From: Aromatoleum toluvorans
GTDB lineage: Bacteria > Pseudomonadota > Gammaproteobacteria > Burkholderiales > Rhodocyclaceae
Assembly: GCF_012910905.1 (NCBI RefSeq)
Contig: NZ_WTVN01000015.1
Location: forward strand, 39,749-103,748
Reading direction: 5' to 3'
Length of the DNA stretch: 64,000 nt
Within the stretch, counting starts at the first letter, position 1, and every line of letters begins with the position of its first letter. The notes below the pieces were generated by a model. That model was given only the letters and a program-made list of their open reading frames with translations. It searched no databases and was not told where the DNA came from. Positions 31,472 through 42,848 of this stretch are shown piece after piece. Both the position numbers and the translations under genes were made by a program.

Positions 31472-31523
31472 GATGGTGCTCCGGATTGTTTGTGTACTTG
31501 GAAACCGATTTTTTCGGAATGAT

Positions 31524-32438
31524 TCACCCGCGCGGATGATGTCGTGCATGCAGGGCCTTGAGGCGTTCGCGTGCGACATGCGTGTAGACCTGGGTGGTCG
31601 ATATGTCCGCGTGACCCAGGAGCATCTGGACAACCCGCAAATCCGCTCCGTGATTGAGCAGGTGGGTGGCAAATGCGTGCCGCAGGGTGTGAGGGGAGAT
31701 GCCGGCGACCGGAATTCCCGAAACCAGTGCGTATTGCTTGATGATGCGCCAGAACATCTGGCGCGTCATGCCGGAACCGCGCCGGCTGACGAAAACTTCG
31801 TCGCAGGTCTTTCCTGCGAGGAGGGCAGGACGAGCCGTTCGCAGGTATTGTGCGAGCCAGTCGATCGCTTCCTCGCCGAGGGGAACCAGTCGTTCCTTGC
31901 TGCCTTTTCCCATTACGCGCACGAGGCCGTCGGAAAGGCTGGTCGAAAATACTTTCAATCCGACAAGTTCCGATACGCGAAGGCCCGTGGCATAAAGGAC
32001 CTCGAGCATGCTGCGGTCGCGCAAGCCAATTGCAGTATCCACGTCGGGGGCGGCGAGCAGGGAATCGACCTGGGCTTCGGAGAGTGTTTTGGGAAAACGT
32101 TCGCTACGCATTGGCGGATCGAGCAGTGTCGTTGGATCCGCCGCGATGCGCCCCTGCGCGAGGAGATGCCGGTAGTACCGACGCCAAGCCGCGAGCAGTC
32201 GTCGCTGGCTTGCGGGTTTCGAGTGGTGGCTGAATTCTGCGAGATAGGCGGCCAGGTCGGCTTCGCGCGCGTGCTGGAGTTGCCCGCCGCGTTGCTGCAG
32301 CCAGAACGCGAATTGTGCGAGGTCGCTGCGGTAGCCTGCCAGCGTGTTGCGCGCGAGGCCGTGCTCGAGCCACATCGCATCGTTGAAGCCATCGAGTTCG
32401 GCGCGGAGAGCGGAGTCGAGACGGTCTTCGATGCTCAC
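31524..32438 (-). CDS. xerD: Site-specific tyrosine recombinase XerD
   Basis: 304 residues from a GTG that overlaps the ogt stop (GTGA). The N-terminal SAM-like core-binding domain (LARNTLAGYRSDLAQFAFWL) is followed by the catalytic domain with R154, K178, H250, R253, H276 and nucleophile Y285 (TTQVYTH). Length and the MRSERFPKTLSEAQVDSLLA linker match XerD, not phage integrases. It resolves chromosome dimers at dif together with XerC. XerD is preferred over XerC by similarity but not proven here. Confidence 0.93.
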   Translation of the reverse strand: MSIEDRLDSALRAELDGFNDAMWLEHGLARNTLAGYRSDLAQFAFWLQQRGGQLQHAREADLAAYLAEFSHHSKPASQRRLLAAWRRYYRHLLAQGRIAADPTTLLDPPMRSERFPKTLSEAQVDSLLAAPDVDTAIGLRDRSMLEVLYATGLRVSELVGLKVFSTSLSDGLVRVMGKGSKERLVPLGEEAIDWLAQYLRTARPALLAGKTCDEVFVSRRGSGMTRQMFWRIIKQYALVSGIPVAGISPHTLRHAFATHLLNHGADLRVVQMLLGHADISTTQVYTHVARERLKALHARHHPRG

Positions 32439-32929
32439 CGCGCGGCCTCGAACGCCAGCAGCCAGCGTTTGGCGTCGAGGAGATAGCCGCCGGTGGAATT
32501 CGCGAACCCGCCCAGACCCGACGCTGCGACGACGCGGTGGCACGGGATGACGATGGGGAAGGGATTGGCGCCGCAGGCCTGCCCGACGGCGCGCGCGGCG
32601 CTGTTCAATGTGCCGGCGATATCGCCGTAGGTGCGCAGCCTGCCACGCGGGATAGCCCCAATCGAAGACCAGACGCGTTGCTGGAACGGTGTTCCGCGCC
32701 GTGCGAGCGGGAGGTCGAACGGGCGGTCGGGGTCGTCGAGCCAGGCGAGGAGCTGGAGCGTCGCCCGCTCTGCCAGCGGGTTGTCGGGAGCAATGGTGGG
32801 CGCGCCCGGGGGCAGGAAGACCAGTTCCCGGATCGCGCTGTCGTCGGCACGCACACCGAATCCGCCAAAGGGCAGTGCGAGGACTGCCGAGTATGCGGGC
32901 GCCGAGGGATCGTCTTGGTCAGGTTTCAT
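32435..32929 (-). CDS. ogt: Methylated-DNA-protein-cysteine S-methyltransferase
   Basis: 164 residues. The active site PCHR has the methyl-acceptor Cys130 (FPIVIPCHRVVAASG), preceded by FQQRVWSSIGAIPRGRLRTY and followed by GGFANSTGGYLLDAKRWLL. It removes O6-alkyl groups from guanine in a suicide reaction. There is no Ada regulatory domain, so this is the Ogt type. Its stop overlaps the xerD GTG by 4 nt. Confidence 0.93.
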   Translation of the reverse strand: MKPDQDDPSAPAYSAVLALPFGGFGVRADDSAIRELVFLPPGAPTIAPDNPLAERATLQLLAWLDDPDRPFDLPLARRGTPFQQRVWSSIGAIPRGRLRTYGDIAGTLNSAARAVGQACGANPFPIVIPCHRVVAASGLGGFANSTGGYLLDAKRWLLAFEAAR

Positions 32930-33052
32930 CGTATGACCCGAGAGGGGCGATGCGCTTGCGGTCCGCCGGAGCGGAAGCGCCCATCCGGGGACGGGCGTTT
33001 CCGTTCAGTGCGGGCGGCCGTGCACAGCGCCGCTCGCGCTGTCGTTCCTTGT

Positions 33053-34330
33053 TCAGCGCCGGGTTTCGCCGTTGCCGAAGACGATCCATTTCTGGCTCGT
33101 CAGGCCTTCGAGGCCGACCGGGCCGCGCGCATGGATCTTGTCGGTCGAAATGCCGATCTCCGCGCCCAGCCCGTATTCGAATCCGTCGGCGAATCGCGTG
33201 GATGCATTGACCATTACCGAGGACGAGTCGACCTCGCGCAGGAAACGCATTGCGCGCGTGTAGTTCTCGGTGAGGATCGCCTCGGTATGCCCGGAGCTGT
33301 ATGTGTTGATGTGCGCGATCGCTTCGTCGATGCCCGCCACCACCTTGACCGCGATGACCGGCGCAAGGTATTCCTCGCTCCAGTCCTGTTCCGTTGCCGC
33401 GACGAGACGGGCGCCGGCTATGGCAGCGTCGCGCAGGATCGCGAGCGACTCGCTGCAGCAGCGCATTTCGACTTCTTTTGCGGCGAGCATGCGGCCGATT
33501 TCCGGCAGGAAACGGGCTGCGACGGCGCGATCGACGAGCAGCGATTCGGTGGTGTTGCAGGTGCCGTAGCGCTGCGTCTTGGCATTCTCGACGATGGGCA
33601 CGACCTTGGCCGGATCCGCATCGGTCTCGACATAGACATGGCAGTTGCCGTCGAGGTGCTTGATCACCGGCACCCGGGCTTCGCGCGAGATCCGTTCGAT
33701 CAGCCCCTTGCCGCCGCGCGGAACGATGACATCGACGAACTCGGGCATCGTGATCAGATGACCGACGGCGGCCCGGTCGGTGGTGTCGACGACCTGGACT
33801 GCGGTTTCGGGCAGCCCGGCGGTGGCGAGCCCGGCACGCACGCAGGCCGCGATGGCCTGGTTGCAGTGCAGGGCTTCCTTGCCGCCGCGCAGGATCGCGG
33901 CGTTGCCGGACTTCAGGCACAGGGCGGCGGCGTCGGCCGTGACGTTGGGGCGCGCTTCGTAGATGATGCCGATGACGCCCAGCGGAACGCGCATCTTGCC
34001 GACCTGGATGCCCGAGGGGCGGCGCTTGACGTCGGTGATCTCGCCGACGGGGTCGGGCAGCGCGGCGACCTGTTCCAGACCTTGCGCCATCGCCTCGATG
34101 CCTTTTGCGTTGAGGGTCAGGCGGTCGATCATCGCCGGTTCCAGCCCGGCCGCGCGTGCCTCTTCGAGGTCGCGCGCATTGGCGGCGAGGAGTTCCTCCC
34201 GCCGCTCGCGGATCGTGGCAGCCATCGCAAGCAGCGCGGCGTTCTTCTCGGCGGTCGAAGCGCTGGCGAGCTGGCGCGATGCGGCACGGGCCTGGCGGCC
34301 CAGCGTCTGCATGTATTCCTGAATGTGCAT
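33053..34330 (-). CDS. proA: Glutamate-5-semialdehyde dehydrogenase (gamma-glutamyl phosphate reductase)
   Basis: 425 residues from [20 protein letters not shown]. The NADP-binding part has [20 protein letters not shown], and the catalytic Cys lies in [13 protein letters not shown]. It is the second enzyme of proline synthesis. It lies 71 nt after holA in the leuS-lptE-holA-proA run, an order common in betaproteobacteria. A much longer open frame upstream is a holA shadow. Confidence 0.97.
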   Translation of the reverse strand: MHIQEYMQTLGRQARAASRQLASASTAEKNAALLAMAATIRERREELLAANARDLEEARAAGLEPAMIDRLTLNAKGIEAMAQGLEQVAALPDPVGEITDVKRRPSGIQVGKMRVPLGVIGIIYEARPNVTADAAALCLKSGNAAILRGGKEALHCNQAIAACVRAGLATAGLPETAVQVVDTTDRAAVGHLITMPEFVDVIVPRGGKGLIERISREARVPVIKHLDGNCHVYVETDADPAKVVPIVENAKTQRYGTCNTTESLLVDRAVAARFLPEIGRMLAAKEVEMRCCSESLAILRDAAIAGARLVAATEQDWSEEYLAPVIAVKVVAGIDEAIAHINTYSSGHTEAILTENYTRAMRFLREVDSSSVMVNASTRFADGFEYGLGAEIGISTDKIHARGPVGLEGLTSQKWIVFGNGETRR

Positions 34331-34401
34331 GGAAATCCCGGTGTTGCCGTGCAAAAGAACATTAAAGCACCGATCGGTGCGGTGCGGCCAGTGCCGGGCG
34401 G

Positions 34402-35409
34402 CTAGTGGCGGACGAGCCGGAGCGTGAGCTGCAGGAACTCGTCCCACACGTCGCCGGGAACGAGTCCCTTGATGATCCGGTCGATGCGTGCCGCATGCAG
34501 CAGGGCGGCGCGCAGGCTCGCGGCCTTCAGGCGCGGCAGCGCACGCTGGATGGCCTGACGGCGTCGTTCGTCGAAAACGCGCTCGGCCTTGAGCAGGGGC
34601 GCGAGTTGCTGGCCCGCGGCCACGCCCGAGGCGAGGTTCGCAAGCGTGCGGATCTCGTTCGCAAGCGCCCACAGCACGAGCGGCGGCGCGGCGCCTTCCC
34701 CTTGCAGGCCTTCGAGCAGGCGCGTGCAGCGCACCGGGTCGCCTTCGAGGAGTGCCTGGCGCAGCTTGTCGATGTCGTAGCGCGCAACGTTGAGGACCGC
34801 GTCCTGCACCTCTTCGAGCGTGAGGCGTGCTTCGCCGTGCAGGAGGCCGAGCTTGAGGATTTCCTGGTGGGCCGCGAGGAGGTTGCCTTCGACGTGGTCC
34901 GCGATGAACGTGAGGGCTTCAGCGGGGGCGGACTGGTGCTGCCGCGCGAGTCGTGCGGCGATCCATTCCGGCAGCCGTTCGCGTTCGGGTGCGTTCAGCT
35001 CGACGGCGACTCCGGCATCGCATAGTGCGGTGAACCAGGTGGCCTTGCGCGCCGCCCAGTCGAGTTCCGGAAGGGTGATCAGTGTGACGATGCCATCGCC
35101 GGGACGGCGCGCGTGCCGCTGCAGCGCCTCGCCGCCTTCCCGCCCGGGCTTGCCGTTCGGAATGCGCAGGTCGATGAGTTTGGCGCCGCCGAAGAGCGAG
35201 AAATTGCCGGCAGCTGCACTGAGGCTGTCCCAGCGGAATCCCTGGCCGACGACCAGCGTCTCGCGTTCCTCGAAGCCCTGACGGCGCGCCGCGGCGCGGA
35301 TCAGGTCGGCCGCTTCGAGCACCAGCAGCGGTTCGTTGCCGTGCAGGAGGTAGAGCGGGGCGAGCGGCTTGTCGAGAAGGGCGGGGAGCTGGTCGGGGCG
35401 CAGGATCAC
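34402..35409 (-). CDS. holA: DNA polymerase III subunit delta
   Basis: 335 residues, [20 protein letters not shown], with the [20 protein letters not shown] segment, [20 protein letters not shown] and the C-terminal [20 protein letters not shown]. Delta opens the beta clamp within the clamp loader. The GTG start overlaps the lptE stop (GTGA), which is the standard lptE-holA coupling. Confidence 0.95.
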   Translation of the reverse strand: MILRPDQLPALLDKPLAPLYLLHGNEPLLVLEAADLIRAAARRQGFEERETLVVGQGFRWDSLSAAAGNFSLFGGAKLIDLRIPNGKPGREGGEALQRHARRPGDGIVTLITLPELDWAARKATWFTALCDAGVAVELNAPERERLPEWIAARLARQHQSAPAEALTFIADHVEGNLLAAHQEILKLGLLHGEARLTLEEVQDAVLNVARYDIDKLRQALLEGDPVRCTRLLEGLQGEGAAPPLVLWALANEIRTLANLASGVAAGQQLAPLLKAERVFDERRRQAIQRALPRLKAASLRAALLHAARIDRIIKGLVPGDVWDEFLQLTLRLVRH

Positions 35410-35915
35410 GGCTTGTAGGCGGCGAGCCGGCGCATCAACTGGTCGACGAGGTCGCCTTGCATGTCGCGGTAGAGCAGGGCCTCTTCCTGTTCCTTGGCGA
35501 GCGCCTGCGAGTCGTCGTAGGTGTATTCGCGCTTGGCCGAGATCGTGGTCGGGCGGATGCGTTCGGTGCCCGCGCGATCGACCAGCCGGAAGGTGAGGGC
35601 GTGACGCAGTTCGTACTCGCGCACCTTGCCCGCGCCGGTGAGGGTGAGAATCTCGCGGTCGGGCTGGTTGCGCAGGATCTCGAGCCGCATGTCGGCCTTC
35701 GCCGGGTCGTCGACGATCTCGGTGGTGCCGCTAGTGCGGATGCGGCGACGCAGTGCGGCGCCGAAGTCGCTCTGGGCGGTAACGTTGACGTGGATGGTCG
35801 AGAATGCGAGCGGGCGCGGCCCGCGCAGCTGGAAGCCGCAGCCCGCCAGCGCGGTGGTCGCCGCGAGGGCGCCAAGGGCCCGCAGCAGGCTGCGGCGGGA
35901 GCGTGAAGGAGTCAT
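35406..35915 (-). CDS. lptE: LPS-assembly lipoprotein LptE
   Basis: 169 residues. An Arg-rich start and hydrophobic segment end in the lipobox LAGC followed by GFQLRGPRPLAFSTIHVNV, the LptE/RlpB signature. It plugs LptD in the outer membrane for lipopolysaccharide export. It begins 12 nt after leuS and overlaps holA, as usual. Confidence 0.93.
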   Translation of the reverse strand: MTPSRSRRSLLRALGALAATTALAGCGFQLRGPRPLAFSTIHVNVTAQSDFGAALRRRIRTSGTTEIVDDPAKADMRLEILRNQPDREILTLTGAGKVREYELRHALTFRLVDRAGTERIRPTTISAKREYTYDDSQALAKEQEEALLYRDMQGDLVDQLMRRLAAYKP

Positions 35916-35927
35916 CCGCGTGCGTCC

Positions 35928-38750
<2,823 letters not shown>

Positions 38751-39077
38751 TCAGGCGGCCTTGCGCGGGGTGCTTGCGTGACGCTGCCAGTTCGCGTGAA
38801 AGGCGGAGACCATGTCTTCCATCGCGGTCAGCGGCAGGCGCCAGAGACGGTTCTGGCAGCGCACGATCGGGGTCACGCGCGGCGCGCAGAAGCTGGCGCG
38901 CTCGGCTTCGAGCAGGCGCTGGAAGGCGCTCATGGCCTCACCCCAGTATTCGGAGTTGCCCACCCATCCCGTTGTCGCGGTTGCCTCGCGCACGGCCTGC
39001 TGCCAGAGCGCCGTGGCGCGCTCGATGGTTACGCCGGCCTTGCGGGCATACCAAGGCAGTAGTTTTGGGGTTTGCAT
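38751..39077 (-). CDS. Conserved hypothetical protein, 108 residues
   Basis: MQTPKLLPWYARKAGVTIER followed by a helical, aromatic-rich body (ALWQQAVREATATTGWVGNS, then AMSAFQRLLEAERASF) and a basic tail. No signal peptide, membrane segment or catalytic motif. I do not recognise the family; it has the feel of a small protein restricted to Azoarcus/Thauera relatives. An AGGAGA site precedes the ATG, and the gene has a long AT-rich upstream region and its own strong terminator, so it is a monocistronic, probably well-expressed gene. A phasin-like or nucleoid-linked role is conceivable but unsupported. Confidence 0.75.
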   Translation of the reverse strand: MQTPKLLPWYARKAGVTIERATALWQQAVREATATTGWVGNSEYWGEAMSAFQRLLEAERASFCAPRVTPIVRCQNRLWRLPLTAMEDMVSAFHANWQRHASTPRKAA

Positions 39078-39422
39078 GATCTGGTTCTCCTGATGGCCAT
39101 CGTCGGCCAGTTCTTGCGTCGCGCGGATCGGCCTCTTGAGCCGGCCGTGTAGGGCGCGGTTAATGCGATGCAGCATCGAAATTTGTTGCAATTTTCTTCT
39201 GTTTGGCGGAGCTGTTCCTTGATTTTTCTCAACGGATTGCTGCTGCGCACAATTCAAAACTACGCCGATCGTTATACATTTTCAACTGCATGTTGCGCTG
39301 CCGCAACGGTTGAATATTGAAACGATATCAGTTTGGTTCCGTTTTTGCTCCAGACACGACGACCCGGGAGGAAAACAAGGGGCCGCTCCCGGTTAGAATC
39401 GCGGCCTGACCAGGAAGCCCGC
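39078..39422. other. AT-rich divergent intergenic region, no gene seen
   Basis: 345 nt between the small unknown gene (leftward) and uvrD (rightward), visibly AT-richer than the flanks, especially 39160-39350. Plus-strand TTATACAT lies near 39273. No open frame with a ribosome-binding site, tRNA or clear terminator was found. It presumably holds both promoters; I could not fix their hexamers. Confidence 0.5.
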
Positions 39423-41642
39423 ATGTCCGATCTGCTTGCCAATCTCAATCCCGAACAACTCCAGGCCGTCACCCTGCCGCCGCAGCACGCGCTGATCCTT
39501 GCCGGTGCAGGCTCGGGCAAGACCCGCGTGCTCACGACCCGCATCGCGTGGCTGGTGCAGACCGGCCAGGTCGATCCGCAGGGTGTGCTGGCCGTGACCT
39601 TCACCAACAAAGCGGCCAAGGAACTGCTGGCGCGCCTGTCGGCGATGCTGCCGCTTTCCTTCGGCCATTCCGCCCGCGGGATGTGGATCGGCACCTTCCA
39701 CGGCCTGTGCAACCGCCTGCTGCGTGCCCACCACCGCGACGCAGGGCTGCCGCAGCTGTTCCAGATCCTCGACTCCGGCGATCAGCTCGCCGCGATCAAG
39801 CGGTTGCTGAAGGCGCTCAATGTCGACGACGAGAAATTTCCGCCACGCGAACTGCAACATTTCATCAATGCCCAGAAGGAAGCCGGTCTGCGCCCACATG
39901 CCGTCGAGGCCTGGGACGACTACACCCGTCGCCGGGTGGAGCTTTTCGCGGAGTATGAGGCGCAGTGCCAGCGCGAGTCTGTTGTGGATTTTGCGGAGTT
40001 GCTGCTGCGCACCTACGAGTTGCTCGAGCGCAACGAGCCGATCCGCCGCCATTACCAGCGCCGCTTTCGGCACATCCTCGTTGACGAGTTCCAGGACACG
40101 AACCGCCTGCAGTACCGCTGGCTGAAGCTCCTCGCCGATGACGGGGCGGAAGGCGCGGCCTGCCTCTTCTGCGTGGGCGACGACGACCAGTCGATCTACC
40201 GCTTTCGCGGCGCCGAGGTCGGGAACATGCGCGACTTCGAGCGCGAATTCCAGGTTGCCAACGTGATCCGGCTGGAGCAGAACTACCGCTCGCACGGCAA
40301 TATCCTCGATGCGGCGAACGCGATCATTCGCCACAACACGGCGCGCCTGGGCAAGAACCTGTGGACCGAGCGCGGTGCGGGCGAACCGATCCGCATCTTC
40401 GAAGCCTATGCGGACATGGACGAGGCGCGCTGGATCGTCGAGGAGATCCAGTCGCTGGTGCGCGACGGCATGAGCCGTTCGGACATCGCGCTGCTGTACC
40501 GCTCCAATGCGCAGTCGCGGGTGCTGGAACACCAGCTTTTTTCGGCGGGCATAGCCTATCGCGTCTATGGCGGGCTGCGCTTCTTCGAGCGGCAGGAGAT
40601 CAAGCATGCGCTGGCCTACCTTCGCCTGATCGCGAACCCCGACGACGATACGGCGTTCAGCCGTGTCGTGAATTTCCCCACGCGTGGCATCGGCGCGCGC
40701 TCGCTCGAAGCGCTGCAGGATGCGGCGCGCACCTGGAACGCGAGCCTGTATTCGTCGGTGCCGCACTTGTCGGGCAAGCCAGGGACGGTGCTGGCGCAGT
40801 TCGTGCGCCTGATCGAGGATCTGCGCCGCGACACCGCGCGCCTGCCGCTGCCCGAGCTTGTCGACCACGTGCTCGACGCCAGCGGCCTGCGGGACTTCTA
40901 CCGCAGCGAGAAGGAAGGACAGGAGCGGCTCGAGAACCTCGACGAGCTCATCAACGCGGCGGCGAACTTCCTCGGCGAGTCGGGCGCGGATGCGGAAGCG
41001 CTGGCGCAGCCGCATGCACTGCTCGCCGATTTCCTCGCCCACGCGTCGCTCGAAGCCGGGGAGCATCAGGCCGATGCCGGCAGCGACGCCGTCCAGCTGA
41101 TGACCGTGCATTCATCGAAGGGGCTGGAGTTCGACGTGGTTTTCCTCTCCGGGCTGGAGGAGGGGCTGTTTCCGCACGAGAACAGCGCGCTGGAGAACGA
41201 GGGGCTGGAGGAGGAGCGGCGGCTGATGTATGTGGCCGTCACGCGGGCGCGCGAGCGGCTGTACGTGAGCTTTGCGCAAAGCCGGATGCTGCATGGACAG
41301 ACGCGCTACAACCTGCGTTCGCGCTTTCTCGAGGAGATTCCCGAAGGGCTGACGAAGTGGCTGTCGCCGCCGAACCCGCGCAGCATGGGCGCGCGCAGCG
41401 GGGCGGGGATGCGCGGGGAGCCCGCGCGTGGCAGCTTCGCCCCGAGGGCGCCACAGGCGCCGGCGCGCAGCCAGGATCTCGGCGGCCTGCGCGTCGGCCA
41501 GCTCGTGACTCATGCGAAGTTCGGCCAGGGCGTGATCGTCGCGGCCGAAGGCAGCGGCGCCGATGCGCGGGTGCAGATCAATTTCGGGTCGGCCGGAATC
41601 AAGTGGCTGATGCTGGCCGTCGCGAAGCTCAGCCCGGCGTGA
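39423..41642 (+). CDS. uvrD: ATP-dependent DNA helicase UvrD/PcrA type
   Basis: 739 residues, superfamily 1A. Walker A GAGSGKT is at 28-34; other motifs include TFTNKAAKELLARL, the DExx box LVDEFQDTN, VGDDDQSIYRFRGAEV, EQNYRSHGNILDAAN, MTVHSSKGLEFDVVFLSGLE and VAVTRARERLYVS. The C-terminal segment HAKFGQGVIVAAEGSGADAR is the UvrD/PcrA Tudor-like tail, absent from Rep. It works in nucleotide excision and mismatch repair. Convergent with the parA gene. Confidence 0.95.
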   Translation: MSDLLANLNPEQLQAVTLPPQHALILAGAGSGKTRVLTTRIAWLVQTGQVDPQGVLAVTFTNKAAKELLARLSAMLPLSFGHSARGMWIGTFHGLCNRLLRAHHRDAGLPQLFQILDSGDQLAAIKRLLKALNVDDEKFPPRELQHFINAQKEAGLRPHAVEAWDDYTRRRVELFAEYEAQCQRESVVDFAELLLRTYELLERNEPIRRHYQRRFRHILVDEFQDTNRLQYRWLKLLADDGAEGAACLFCVGDDDQSIYRFRGAEVGNMRDFEREFQVANVIRLEQNYRSHGNILDAANAIIRHNTARLGKNLWTERGAGEPIRIFEAYADMDEARWIVEEIQSLVRDGMSRSDIALLYRSNAQSRVLEHQLFSAGIAYRVYGGLRFFERQEIKHALAYLRLIANPDDDTAFSRVVNFPTRGIGARSLEALQDAARTWNASLYSSVPHLSGKPGTVLAQFVRLIEDLRRDTARLPLPELVDHVLDASGLRDFYRSEKEGQERLENLDELINAAANFLGESGADAEALAQPHALLADFLAHASLEAGEHQADAGSDAVQLMTVHSSKGLEFDVVFLSGLEEGLFPHENSALENEGLEEERRLMYVAVTRARERLYVSFAQSRMLHGQTRYNLRSRFLEEIPEGLTKWLSPPNPRSMGARSGAGMRGEPARGSFAPRAPQAPARSQDLGGLRVGQLVTHAKFGQGVIVAAEGSGADARVQINFGSAGIKWLMLAVAKLSPA

Positions 41643-41646
41643 GGTG

Positions 41647-41674
41647 CAGCGCCCGGGTGTGACGCCGGGCGCTG
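41647..41674. terminator. Hairpin between convergent uvrD and parA
   Basis: A 10-bp perfect stem CAGCGCCCGG / CCGGGCGCTG with an 8-nt loop lies between the two stop codons. There is no T-run on either side, so termination efficiency is uncertain; placement between convergent genes supports a bidirectional role. Confidence 0.55.
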
Positions 41675-41687
41675 TCTCGAGCTGCGG

Positions 41688-42467
41688 TCAGGCTCCGTAG
41701 GTGCGTGCGAGCCGGTCGTGCAGCGCGAGGTATTCCTGCGCGAGCTTGTGCTTCGGGTCGAGGTGGATCATCGGACGCGACTGTTCGTGCGATTCCTTGA
41801 TCTTCACCGATGCCGAAAGGTAGGGCGCAAGCACCGGCAGTCCCTCGTCGATGAGTTCCTGGACGACCTTCTGCGGCAGGCCGGCGCGGGCCTGGAACTG
41901 GTTCACGACGATGCCTTCGACCGCAAGGTCGCGATTGTGGTCGGCCTGGATCTCCTGCACGTTCTCGATCAGTGCGTACAGCGCGCGCCGCGAGAATTCG
42001 TCGCAGTCGAAGGGGATGAGGCAGCTGTCCGCCGCGATCAGCGCCGAGCGGGTGTAGAAGTTCAGCGCCGGCGGGGTATCGATGTAGATGACGTCGTAAT
42101 CGCCGGAGAGTTCGTTGAGCGCATCGCGCAGCTTGTAGATCTTGTAGCGCGATTCGAGCTTGCCCTGCAGATCCTCGAGGCCGGGGTGCGAGGGCATCAC
42201 GTCGAGGTTGGGGAAGGGGCTCGCGACGATGAATTCTTCATTCTTCTTCGGGTTGAGCTTGAAATTGAGCGTCTGGTCGAAGAAGTCGGCGAGCGTGGTT
42301 TCCAGGTTTTCCCCCGAAATGCCGAGCAGGTACTGGGTCGAGTTCCCCTGCGGATCGAGATCCACTACCAGCGTGCGCTTGCCCTGGTGGGCGCTGATCG
42401 CCGCCAGGTTGCAGGTAATGGTCGATTTGCCGACTCCGCCCTTCTGATTGAACACCACGCGTCGCAT
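41688..42467 (-). CDS. ParA-family ATPase (orphan)
   Basis: 259 residues, MRRVVFNQKGGVGKSTITCN, with the deviant Walker A KGGVGKST at residues 9-16, LVVDLDPQGNSTQYLLG and the DVIYIDTPPALNFYTRSALI Walker B segment. No parB or DNA-binding partner lies next to it. Such solitary ParA-like proteins position cargo or act in unknown roles; a plasmid or chromosome partition role is not supported by the context. It is convergent with uvrD, and the 381 nt upstream of it lead to maeB on the other strand. Confidence 0.9.
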   Translation of the reverse strand: MRRVVFNQKGGVGKSTITCNLAAISAHQGKRTLVVDLDPQGNSTQYLLGISGENLETTLADFFDQTLNFKLNPKKNEEFIVASPFPNLDVMPSHPGLEDLQGKLESRYKIYKLRDALNELSGDYDVIYIDTPPALNFYTRSALIAADSCLIPFDCDEFSRRALYALIENVQEIQADHNRDLAVEGIVVNQFQARAGLPQKVVQELIDEGLPVLAPYLSASVKIKESHEQSRPMIHLDPKHKLAQEYLALHDRLARTYGA

Positions 42468-42848
42468 CTTGGATTTCCCTTGTCGATTCGGGTGAGATTG
42501 TGCCAAAAAATGTCGAACGGGATGTGCTTTCCGACGGGCGGCCGGCCGTTGCCGCGATCCGCATGCGATCGGGTTTACCCTTATGCGGCCTCTGCCCAAG
42601 CCCATGGACCTGCGCTACACTTGCGCCTCGCCGAGCGCGGTATCGGCGGGGCATCGATCGCCCCGGCCGTGCGAGCTCCGCTGTCCGCTCCGCGCGATGG
42701 CTCCCGGTTCCGGGAGCGCCGGGCGGACCATGCCAAATGGCTGCGGATGGTCGCAATTGGCGAGACGCCCGAACGGGCGTAAGTTTTCGCCGCGCTGGAA
42801 AAGACACCACAGGAACAACACATCTCACCGACCCGGAGAGGGAGAACA
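42468..42848. other. Long intergenic region between parA and maeB
   Basis: 381 nt with no credible protein gene. It contains the upstream region of parA, a plus-strand -10 TACACT at 42616-42621 with only a weak -35, several GC-rich hairpins, a terminator-like hairpin, and finally the maeB ribosome-binding site (GGAGAGGGAGAAC). The structured part is listed separately as an RNA candidate. Confidence 0.7.
42628..42787 (+). ncRNA. Candidate structured RNA or maeB leader
   Basis: Starting about 7 nt after TACACT, the sequence can form several stems: CGGGGC/GCCCCG (about 42647-42665), GTCCGC/GCGGAC (42683-42688 with 42723-42728) enclosing the perfect GCTCCCGG/CCGGGAGC hairpin (42700-42717), and a long-range CTCGCC/GGCGAG pairing (42627-42632 with 42759-42764). 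It ends in ACGCCCG/CGGGCGT (42765-42780) followed by AAGTTTTC, which looks terminator-like. It could be an independent small RNA of about 160 nt or a regulated 5' leader of maeB. It did not match the 6S, SRP, tmRNA or RNase P RNA patterns I know. No expression evidence. Confidence 0.35.

Noticed and set aside
31524..32438. Phage or integron integrase, sign of a mobile element
   Set aside because: Length, linker and context (coupled to ogt in housekeeping DNA) fit XerD; no attachment-site repeat or phage gene was seen nearby.
42616..42787. 6S RNA identification of the structured region
   Set aside because: No recognisable 6S central bubble or closing-stem sequence, and the usual neighbour (a 5-formyltetrahydrofolate cyclo-ligase gene) is missing.
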